Part shown: one piece after another, positions 14,238-20,579 of the stretch
Layout of the letters: every line of letters begins with the position of its first letter
How positions within the stretch are numbered: position 1 is the first letter of the stretch
Assembly (NCBI GenBank): GCA_945874515.1
Contig: CAMCHA010000003.1
Location: 1 to 20,579, forward strand
Direction: 5' to 3'
DNA: 20,579 nucleotides
Source of the DNA: Asaia bogorensis
Lineage (GTDB): Bacteria; Pseudomonadota; Alphaproteobacteria; Acetobacterales; Acetobacteraceae
Program-made: the position numbers and the translations under genes
Notes under the pieces: generated by a model
What the model saw: the letters and a program-made list of their open reading frames with translations, nothing else
Told to the model about the DNA's origin: nothing
The model's database searches: none

Positions 14238-14984
14238 ATGGGTTTGGCATTCCTGTCCATTCAAGGGCTGACAGTTTCCTATGGCGGCAAGGCCGATGTG
14301 CTGCGCGATGTCTCGCTTGATGTGGAACGCGGAGAGGTCATCGGGCTGATTGGCCCTTCGGGCTCCGGCAAATCCACTATTCTGCGCACACTTGTCGGGC
14401 TGCTGAAGCCACGCGCCGGTACGGTGATGCTGGACGGCACGCTGGTAGATTATACAAGCCGCGCAAGCCTACGTGGCGCGCGTGATCGCTTCGCCATCGT
14501 CTTTCAGCAGTATAACCTGTTCCAGAACATGACGGCGCTGCGCAATGTCGCCATTGCGCCCACACTTGTGAAAAAACGTACCAAGAATGTGGTGGAGGCT
14601 GAGGCGCGCGCGCTACTCGCCCGTGTCGGCCTGGCCGAGAAGGTGGATGCCTATCCGGATGAGCTTTCAGGTGGCCAGCAGCAGCGCGTGGCCATCGCGC
14701 GTGCTTTGGCGCTGAAGCCAGATATTCTTCTGCTGGATGAGGTAACCGCCGCGCTGGACCCTGAACTGGTGGGAGAGGTGCTGGATACCATCCGCACGCT
14801 GCAACGCGACGGCATGACCATGCTGATCGTGAGCCATGAGATGGCCTTCATTCGGGAAGTAGCGAGCCGCGTTGTCTTCCTGGATCAGGGATCAATCATC
14901 GAAACGGGTCCGCCGGCGGAGGTGTTCGACCATCCGCGCAGCGCGCGCCTGAAGGAGTTCACATCGCGTATCCTGCGCCATTGA
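14238..14984 (+). CDS. Polar amino-acid-type ABC transporter ATPase (GlnQ/HisP family)
   Basis: 248 aa with Walker A GPSGSGKST (39-47), Q-loop Gln90, signature LSGGQQQR (143-150), Walker B ILLLDEVT (163-170) and H-loop His200. The DEPTSALD motif reads DEVTAALD, a substitution seen elsewhere in the family. GGGG sits shortly before the ATG. It heads the second amino-acid transporter operon and is the only ATPase of this class in the window. Because the first SBP/permease set (8144-10373) has none, this subunit probably energises both. Confidence 0.94.
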   Translation: MGLAFLSIQGLTVSYGGKADVLRDVSLDVERGEVIGLIGPSGSGKSTILRTLVGLLKPRAGTVMLDGTLVDYTSRASLRGARDRFAIVFQQYNLFQNMTALRNVAIAPTLVKKRTKNVVEAEARALLARVGLAEKVDAYPDELSGGQQQRVAIARALALKPDILLLDEVTAALDPELVGEVLDTIRTLQRDGMTMLIVSHEMAFIREVASRVVFLDQGSIIETGPPAEVFDHPRSARLKEFTSRILRH

Positions 14985-15014
14985 TGGTGCAGCGCAAGAA
15001 CGGGAGAAAAACAC

Positions 15015-15839
15015 ATGACCGATCGCCGGGCCCTTTTTACAGGCGGTGCCGCCGCTGCAGCCGCCGCAGCCGCGCTGCTTACGCCCAACACAGCTACAGC
15101 TCGCCCGCTTGAGGATGTGCTGCGCGCCGGGGAACTCCGCGTCGGTGTCAACCCAACCCTGCCACCACGCGCCCTATTCAACGAGCGCAATGAGATTGAT
15201 GGCTTCGAGCCCGAGATCGCTGCGGCTATCGCACGAAAGCTTGGTGTGCGCCTCACGCTGCAAGCTGTAGGTTCACCAGAACGGATCCCTATGGTCGCAT
15301 CCGGGCGGATAGATTTGGTCATGGGTGCGATGAGCCGTACGAGCGAAAGGGCCAAGGTTATTGACTATACCGTGCCCGTGCATTCCGAAAACTACGGCAT
15401 CGTTGCCATCCAGGGGCGCGGCCATACCAGCATTGAAGCGCTGAACAATCCCGATGTCACCCTGGCGCAGGTGCGCGGCACAACCGCCATTCCCTATATT
15501 CAACGCGCGATACCAAATGCACGTGTGCTGCTGCTGGACAATTACCCGGACCGCAACCGCGCCATGGCGCAGGGCCGGGCGCAGGCATCCTTCGATGGTA
15601 TCGATTCTATCCGCTTCTCGCTGCGTCCCTTCCGGCAAGTGCAGTGGGAAGTGACAGCCGTACCCGCCTTTGGTGTGACCTATTCCTGTCTTGGTGTCGC
15701 CAAAAACAATCATTCGCTGCGTAATTGGCTGAACATCGCCCTTTATGAACTGCATACCGAGGGCACGATCGAAGCAGTCTGGGAAAAATGGTTCGACGGG
15801 CCGATGTTTACCAAAGTGCCCGTAAGCCCCTTCTTCTGA
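15015..15839 (+). CDS. Polar amino-acid-type ABC solute-binding protein (SBP_bac_3), copy 2
   Basis: 274 aa, 30 bp after the ATPase, with GGAG nine bases before the ATG. The signal peptide DRRALFTGG plus a long Ala run has a twin-arginine look; likely cleavage is after TATA (residue 29). The mature part LRVGVNPTLPPRALFNERNE, SRTSERAKVIDYT and MAQGRAQASFDGIDS align segment by segment with the SBP at 8144. The positions that line the pocket differ (for example VDVAES there, FDGIDS here), so the two receptors likely prefer related but different ligands. Confidence 0.93.
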   Translation: MTDRRALFTGGAAAAAAAAALLTPNTATARPLEDVLRAGELRVGVNPTLPPRALFNERNEIDGFEPEIAAAIARKLGVRLTLQAVGSPERIPMVASGRIDLVMGAMSRTSERAKVIDYTVPVHSENYGIVAIQGRGHTSIEALNNPDVTLAQVRGTTAIPYIQRAIPNARVLLLDNYPDRNRAMAQGRAQASFDGIDSIRFSLRPFRQVQWEVTAVPAFGVTYSCLGVAKNNHSLRNWLNIALYELHTEGTIEAVWEKWFDGPMFTKVPVSPFF

Positions 15840-15846
15840 CCGGCGT

Positions 15847-16521
15847 GTGAATTACAACCTCATCTACTCCCAAGTTGCCGGCCATATTCCCTATCTGCTG
15901 GGCGGCGCAATCCTTACGCTTCAACTCGCGGTAATTTCCTTCATGGTTGGCTGGGCGATTGGGCTGACGAATGCCTCGATCCTGCATTTCGGGCCGCGTC
16001 CCGCGCGGCTTGTGGTGCAGGGCTATGTAACCTTTTTCATCAATACACCGCTGCTGGTGCAGATATTCTTCATTTTTTTTGTGCTGCCCGATGCCGGCAT
16101 TTTGCTCTCACCCTACGCCGCAGTCGCGATCGGCATGTCGCTGAATGCGGGCGCGTATCTTACCGAAATTCAGCGCGCCGGCTTCCAATCTCTGCGCCGT
16201 GAGGAGATTGACGCTGCAAGCGCCATGGGGTTTTCAGTCCCTCAAATCGTCTGGTATGTGGTGATGCCGCATATCGCCAAGGCGCTTTATCCGCCGCTAT
16301 CAAACCAATTTATCATCCAGGTCATGACAACCTCCATCGCGGCGATTTTCGCAGTCGAGGAGCTGACGGGCCGCGCCTATAACGTCAATTCACTGACCTT
16401 CCGCTCACTTGAGGTTTTCTCGATAGTCGCGGTCATTTACCTGGTGCTGACCTTGGCTTGTTCACTGGCACTTGCGCTGCTTGGCCGATGGCTGTTTCGC
16501 GTCAAGGCACGGGTATTCTGA
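15847..16521 (+). CDS. Amino-acid-type ABC permease (HisM/GlnP family), copy 2a
   Basis: 224 aa, GTG start 7 bp after the SBP stop codon (no ATG fits). It contains YVTFFINTPLLVQIFFIFFV and the coupling loop IDAASAMGFSVPQIVWYVVM then P. It ends RWLFRVKARVF, the same end as its paralogue at 8967. Five membrane helices are expected. Confidence 0.92.
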   Translation: MNYNLIYSQVAGHIPYLLGGAILTLQLAVISFMVGWAIGLTNASILHFGPRPARLVVQGYVTFFINTPLLVQIFFIFFVLPDAGILLSPYAAVAIGMSLNAGAYLTEIQRAGFQSLRREEIDAASAMGFSVPQIVWYVVMPHIAKALYPPLSNQFIIQVMTTSIAAIFAVEELTGRAYNVNSLTFRSLEVFSIVAVIYLVLTLACSLALALLGRWLFRVKARVF

Positions 16522-16525
16522 CGCC

Positions 16526-17215
16526 ATGTGGGAACAGCTTTTTGAAGATGCGCCACGTTTCTTTGGTATCTGGAACCTGATGTTCCTGGGCCAGGCGCTA
16601 TTGAATACACTGCTGCTTTCTTACCTTGGTGCGGCCTTCGGCTTCGCCATCGGCTTTTTCCTGGCCATTGGGCGCCATCCCAGGCTGTACGGTATGGCGC
16701 CGATACGCCTGCTAGCTACCGCCTATGTCGAAGTGTTCCGTAGAATCCCCTTCCTGGTGAAGCTGATGTGCATCTTTTTTGCCTTCCAGCTTTCCGGCGC
16801 ACAGGCCTCACTTTTTACCATAGCACTTGTCACTGTAGTGCTCTCGGCCGCGGCCTTCGCCGCCGAGATCGCGCGCGCCGGAATCGAAGCCGTGCCAACG
16901 CCGCAATGGGACGCGGCGGAAGCGATGAATTTTTCTCGCTGGAAGGTCCTCACGCAGATCGTCGCGCCGCAATCCTGGCGCGTGGTGCTACCGCCGTTAT
17001 TTGGGTATGCTGTGGGCTTCATCAAATCCACCTCCATTGCCAGCCAGATTGGCGTGATGGAACTGACCTATGCCGCGAAGATTCTGAACACGCGCGGCTT
17101 TTCTGCCTTGCTTTGCTTTGGGACCATCCTGATTGTCTATTTCCTCATCTGCTGGCCAACCAAGCGCTTCGGAGAGCATCTTGAAGCGCGGCTTGGTCGG
17201 CGCGCCAAAACCTAA
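16526..17215 (+). CDS. Amino-acid-type ABC permease (HisQ/GlnP family), copy 2b
   Basis: 229 aa, starting at ATG 16526, 4 bp after the previous stop; an upstream in-frame ATG lies inside the previous gene and is rejected. It contains VEVFRRIPFLVKLMCIFF and the coupling loop QWDAAEAMNFSRWKVLTQIV then APQSWR. As in the paralogue at 9639, Asn replaces the usual Gly of the EAA loop, so the change predates the duplication. It begins EDAPRFFGIWNLMFLGQALLNT, close to EAPRFFTWWNMLFLGQALLN in copy 1b. Confidence 0.92.
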   Translation: MWEQLFEDAPRFFGIWNLMFLGQALLNTLLLSYLGAAFGFAIGFFLAIGRHPRLYGMAPIRLLATAYVEVFRRIPFLVKLMCIFFAFQLSGAQASLFTIALVTVVLSAAAFAAEIARAGIEAVPTPQWDAAEAMNFSRWKVLTQIVAPQSWRVVLPPLFGYAVGFIKSTSIASQIGVMELTYAAKILNTRGFSALLCFGTILIVYFLICWPTKRFGEHLEARLGRRAKT

Positions 17216-17226
17216 GGAAGCCCGCT

Positions 17227-18144
17227 ATGCCCTTCACCCCTCCTGGGATGCACCTTCTAAAGGGTGCCATTGATTGCCACATCCATTGCGCGCCGCATCT
17301 TTCCGGCCGCGCCGTCAATGCCTTTGATGCAGTCCGCCAGGCGGCGGCCGCTGGCATGCGCGCCATCGGCATCATGTGTAACTTCCAGAATACATCAGGC
17401 TTGGCCGCGCTGGCGAATGATGAGCTTGGTCACCTTGGTGTGGAGGCATTTGGTGGTCTGATCATGCAACCAACCGCAGGCGGCGTAACGTTGGAAGCAG
17501 CGCGAACCGCCATCGGCTATGGCTATGGCCCTGGGACCGGCGCGCGCTTTGTAAGCCTGCCCACGCATCATACACGCCATGTCGCGACGCGTGAGGGCCG
17601 CAGCCCAGCTTTCCTGGAAACCACTTTCTCTGTGCCAGAAAGCGGCACGGTGCCCGATCCCGTGCCCGCCATCATGGAACTCTGTGCCGCGAAGGATGTT
17701 GTTTTTGATTGTGGCCATGTCTCCGGCCGGGAGGCGATTGCGCTGGTAGAGGAAGCCAAGCGCCGCGGTGTGGAGCGCATCCGCACCCATTGCGCCCGCT
17801 ATGCGCCCGAGGAAATCGCGGCGATCACAGCGCTTGGCGCCTACGCCGAGTTTTCTTTCTTTGTGCTGACGCATGCCACACAGGTCGGACTTACCCATGT
17901 GGATGACGAAAAGCATAAGATTGCTGCCAATAGCGTTATTCAGGATTTCACACCGCGTATCCGCGCCGCCGCTGACCGTGCGATCCTGTCAACCGATGCG
18001 GGCGTTTATCTGCTGCCGCCGCCGGTTGAGGCGCTCCGCGAATACCTCATGCTTGTTGAGAGCGAGGGCTTCAGTGACATCGAAATTCACCGTATGGTTG
18101 GTGAGAATCCCGCAAAACTATTCAACGTCGGCGTTCTGCCCTAA
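17227..18144 (+). CDS. DUF6282/amidohydrolase-superfamily-like metal-dependent hydrolase
   Basis: This 305-aa protein, 11 bp after the permease with AAGGA upstream, appears to be the last gene of the ATPase-SBP-permease operon. Candidate metal ligands are Asp16, His18 and His20 in AIDCHIHCAPH, His114/115/118 in PTHHTRH, His164 in DCGHVS, His188 in RTHCARY and Asp257 in LSTDAGV. The order resembles amidohydrolase/PHP-type TIM-barrel hydrolases, and I place it in the DUF6282 group from memory. No substrate is known to me. Its location suggests it acts on the imported compound or a ring-opened product, for example a lactam or cyclic amide; that is inference. Confidence 0.75.
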   Translation: MPFTPPGMHLLKGAIDCHIHCAPHLSGRAVNAFDAVRQAAAAGMRAIGIMCNFQNTSGLAALANDELGHLGVEAFGGLIMQPTAGGVTLEAARTAIGYGYGPGTGARFVSLPTHHTRHVATREGRSPAFLETTFSVPESGTVPDPVPAIMELCAAKDVVFDCGHVSGREAIALVEEAKRRGVERIRTHCARYAPEEIAAITALGAYAEFSFFVLTHATQVGLTHVDDEKHKIAANSVIQDFTPRIRAAADRAILSTDAGVYLLPPPVEALREYLMLVESEGFSDIEIHRMVGENPAKLFNVGVLP

Positions 18145-18198
18145 CGCCTGGTCCCCGACGACTAGGCAATCAAGGCAGGGAAGCAGTATCCAGGTTTC

Positions 18199-19503
18199 TC
18201 AGGCCGAACCGCACCACCTTAACGCGCTATCGGCCGCAACCTTGATGGCGCGCAGATAATCTTCCACATCAACCCATTCATCATGCCCGCCATTCTGGGT
18301 TAAATCACCGCAAAGCGGCCCGAAGCCAACGGTCGGGATACCCTTCTGCACCATCGGCACGCGAATATCAGACGATGTATGCATGGCATTCACAAAGGGT
18401 GAGAGCCCCGTCACGCGGGAGACCGCTGCACTTACCGCGCCAAAAAGTAGCGACTCCGCCGGCAATTCCGCACCCGTGACGCCGGATAGCCATTCAAGCT
18501 TGGGCGGATGGTCTTTCATCCAAGCGTCTTGTTGCGCGCAAGCCGTGATGCAATCGGTGATTTCCTGTCGCACTTTTTCCATCGCCTCTCCTGGTGGGAA
18601 GGAAACAGCGCCACCCATGACGCAGCTTATCGGGATACGGCTGAAACGCGCGGCATCGCCGCAGGCAATATGGGACACCATGATATTGGTGGCGCGCCCG
18701 ACAACGCTTTCAATGCCGGGATGATGAACGCGCGTCCCGCGCGCCTGATCAAGCGCATCAAGGGCGGCCTTCACCAGCATCGCCTTGTCTAACGCATTCA
18801 CCGCAAGATGGGCGAAAGCCGTATGGCCGGGTTCCTTCGTATCCGGCCCGCGTCCCGCAACGGTCACGCGGAAGTATAATTGCCCACTGCAAATCGCCTT
18901 GATTTCCTGCATGCCGACACCGCTTTCTGCCGGATGAACATAAATCGCCGCATCGGCGATATAACCATGCTGCATCGCCGCCGCGACGCCGCGTGCATGG
19001 CGCTTGGATGGCGTGCTTGTCGCGATGATATCACCCTTGGGCCGCAAACCCGCCGCGTGAATGACCTTAATGGCCTCCGCCATGATGGCGATGCCGGCAA
19101 GATCATCCGCCACACCCCAGCCATGGATGCGACCATCAGTGATGTCGCCCGCGAAGGGATCATGCCGCCAGGTCTCGGTATTCTTGAGCGGTTCACCATC
19201 AGGGTGGCCGAAGAAAATTAAGCTCGGCCCACCGCCCGTCCCTGAAAGCCGCGCGATGATGCTGGCGCGTTCCTCACGGGCCATCGCCTCGCCTTCGGCG
19301 AATTCATGTCGCATCTTTACATCAGATGGCACATAGGAAAGCGCTTCCACCTGGCAGCCGGTATCACGCAGATGATCGGCGAAACATTGCTGCACCGCCG
19401 CTTCGCCTTGGCGCTGCAAGGCGATCAGCTTTCGCAGAAAGGCAATACTTTCCGCCCGACGGGCTTCTGCCGCGGCGATGATCCGTTCGGAAACTTCAGT
19501 CAT
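18199..19503 (-). CDS. M20-family metallopeptidase-like protein lacking the Glu-Glu motif
   Basis: 434 aa with the M20 (ArgE/DapE/carboxypeptidase G2) layout. FFGHPDGEP has His100 and Asp102, HGWGVADDLAGIA has Asp133 in the bridging-ligand position, and NGGHDEWVDVEDYL carries the C-terminal His. A dimerisation domain lies between. However, the region that normally has EE (general base plus metal ligand) reads TSTPSKRHARG, with Ser166-Lys167 at the expected sites. The next ligand (usually Glu or Asp) is His190 in IYVHPAES. It may be an altered or non-hydrolytic member. ATG 19503 is preferred over 19518 because GGGAG lies eight bases before it. It follows the Bug-type SBP by 47 bp, probably as one operon. 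Confidence 0.82.
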   Translation of the reverse strand: MTEVSERIIAAAEARRAESIAFLRKLIALQRQGEAAVQQCFADHLRDTGCQVEALSYVPSDVKMRHEFAEGEAMAREERASIIARLSGTGGGPSLIFFGHPDGEPLKNTETWRHDPFAGDITDGRIHGWGVADDLAGIAIMAEAIKVIHAAGLRPKGDIIATSTPSKRHARGVAAAMQHGYIADAAIYVHPAESGVGMQEIKAICSGQLYFRVTVAGRGPDTKEPGHTAFAHLAVNALDKAMLVKAALDALDQARGTRVHHPGIESVVGRATNIMVSHIACGDAARFSRIPISCVMGGAVSFPPGEAMEKVRQEITDCITACAQQDAWMKDHPPKLEWLSGVTGAELPAESLLFGAVSAAVSRVTGLSPFVNAMHTSSDIRVPMVQKGIPTVGFGPLCGDLTQNGGHDEWVDVEDYLRAIKVAADSALRWCGSA

Positions 19504-19550
19504 GCGATACTCTCCCATCCCAAATCATGACGCCGCGCGCAGTGCATATC

Positions 19551-20555
19551 TCACTCAGGCTGCACGCCCGAAATCCGAACCAGCTCCCTCCATTTATCGC
19601 GTTGGGAACGCATCAAGATCTGAAATTCCTGCGGCGAGGATGGGAAGGCAATAGTGCCATTCGCGGCCAGGCGCTGCACCAGCACCGGATCCTTCAGGCC
19701 CTGATTGATCGCGGTATTCATGCGCTGCACAATTTCCGCAGGGATACCTGCCGGTCCCATCACGGCCGAGAAAGAAGGCAGATCGTAATCCGCCACACCC
19801 TGTTCCTGCACGGTCGGCATCTCAGGCGCCAAGGGCCAGCGGGTTGGATTGGTGATGCCAAGCGCGCGCACTTGTCCTGCCCGCACAGCGCCAATCACGC
19901 CCGAGAAACTGTCAAAAACCACCTGGATATTGCCGGCAATCAGATCAGCCAGCGCCGGCGCCGCACCACGATAAGGCACATGCGTCAATTCCGTGCCCGT
20001 GCGCAGCATGAACAGCACACCAAGCATGTGATTGGCGCCCCCCGCCCCGGCGGATCCATAATTCAGCTTGCCAGGATTGGCCTTCGCATAGGCGATCAAT
20101 TCTTGGATGTTGCGTATCGGCAAGCCGGGATGAGCACAGACAATCGCGGTACCGATAGAGAAAGTCGCGATATGGGTGAAATCATTTACGCCTTCATAGC
20201 CAGGCGTGCGAAACAGCAAGGGCGCGCCAAGATGGGAAGATGGGCTCGCCATCATGATCGTGTAGCCATCAGGTGCGGATTGCGCGACATGGGCAGTACC
20301 AACGGTACCGCCAGCACCGCTGCGATTATCCACCACAACCGGACTGCCCAGCGCTTTTTGCAAAACTTCGGCCTGTAAGCGCCCCGAAATATCACTGGCT
20401 CCGCCAGGCGGATAAGGCACCACCAGCCGTATCGGCCGATTGGGCCAAGTAGCTGCTTGCGCCGAAGCGCTACGCAGCTTGAGCAACCCAGGCAGCGCCA
20501 ATGCGCTGGCAGCGAATAAACGACGTCCCAAACGCACGGCCCGATCTCTCCTCAT
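19551..20555 (-). CDS. Bug/TctC-family periplasmic solute-binding protein
   Basis: This 334-aa protein starts with a basic region and GRRLFAASALALPGLL, a twin-arginine-like signal. Then come the Bug-family motifs WPNRPIRLVVPYPPGGASD, VVVDNRSGAGGTVGT, HVPYRGAAPALADLIAG and MPTVQEQG. Bug proteins bind carboxylates, amino acids or nicotinate-like compounds, and most are orphans with no linked TctA/TctB; none is seen here. The ATG at 20555 lacks an obvious ribosome site. An AGGAG just inside the gene could instead serve an in-frame GTG at 20537 (residue 7), which would leave the signal intact. It is the first gene of a probable pair with the M20-like gene. Confidence 0.92.
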   Translation of the reverse strand: MRRDRAVRLGRRLFAASALALPGLLKLRSASAQAATWPNRPIRLVVPYPPGGASDISGRLQAEVLQKALGSPVVVDNRSGAGGTVGTAHVAQSAPDGYTIMMASPSSHLGAPLLFRTPGYEGVNDFTHIATFSIGTAIVCAHPGLPIRNIQELIAYAKANPGKLNYGSAGAGGANHMLGVLFMLRTGTELTHVPYRGAAPALADLIAGNIQVVFDSFSGVIGAVRAGQVRALGITNPTRWPLAPEMPTVQEQGVADYDLPSFSAVMGPAGIPAEIVQRMNTAINQGLKDPVLVQRLAANGTIAFPSSPQEFQILMRSQRDKWRELVRISGVQPE

Positions 20556-20579
20556 CTCAAATTGAAGCTCTCAACGCCG

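Noticed and set aside
18145..18198. Terminator between the convergent DUF6282-like and M20-like genes
   Set aside because: Only 4-5 bp arms (GCCT/AGGC, CCTGG/CCAGG) with large loops and no T-run; not convincing.

Overview
The window looks like chromosomal DNA from a high-GC alphaproteobacterium. Rhodospirillales/Acetobacteraceae (Roseomonas-like) is my best guess, from the gene style: many solute-binding proteins, Bug/TctC receptors, short ATGA gene overlaps and GC-rich codons. This placement is inference. No rRNA, tRNA, CRISPR array or complete mobile element was seen.

Layout. (1) 1-3001, minus strand: an oligopeptide-type solute-binding protein (SBP), a creatininase-family amidohydrolase and a ketopantoate-reductase-like enzyme cut by the window edge. 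(2) 3083-6865, plus strand: two Dpp/Opp permeases and two ATPases with overlapping ends, divergent from their SBP. (3) 6866-8143: a small accessory patch holding one intact 66-aa gene, one small gene interrupted by an in-frame TAG, and a start-less helix-turn-helix remnant. The first two genes share an ~80-bp leader with a hairpin whose stem covaries. (4) 8144-10373, plus: a polar amino-acid-type SBP with two permeases but no ATPase. (5) 14134-10433, minus: a four-gene catabolic operon of a small [2Fe-2S] protein, an FAD/NAD oxidoreductase with a C-terminal [2Fe-2S] domain, a DAO-family FAD oxidoreductase and a DapA-family lyase. All three junctions are exact ATGA overlaps. (6) 14238-18144, plus: ATPase, second SBP, two permeases and a DUF6282/amidohydrolase-like protein. 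(7) 20555-18199, minus: a Bug/TctC-type SBP and an M20-like peptidase that lacks the usual Glu-Glu motif.

How it may work together. Regions 4-6 look like one uptake-and-oxidation locus for a small amino or imino acid or opine-like compound. Two related receptor/permease sets flank the catabolic operon and probably share the single ATPase. The enzyme set (three-part flavin/iron-sulfur dehydrogenase plus DapA-type lyase) recalls D-hydroxyproline and opine oxidation, but the usual epimerase and semialdehyde dehydrogenase are absent here. The DapA-like and M20-like enzymes both have altered active-site motifs, so the real substrates are open. Regions 1-2 form a second uptake module in which a peptide-type ABC transporter is paired with an amide-hydrolysing enzyme.
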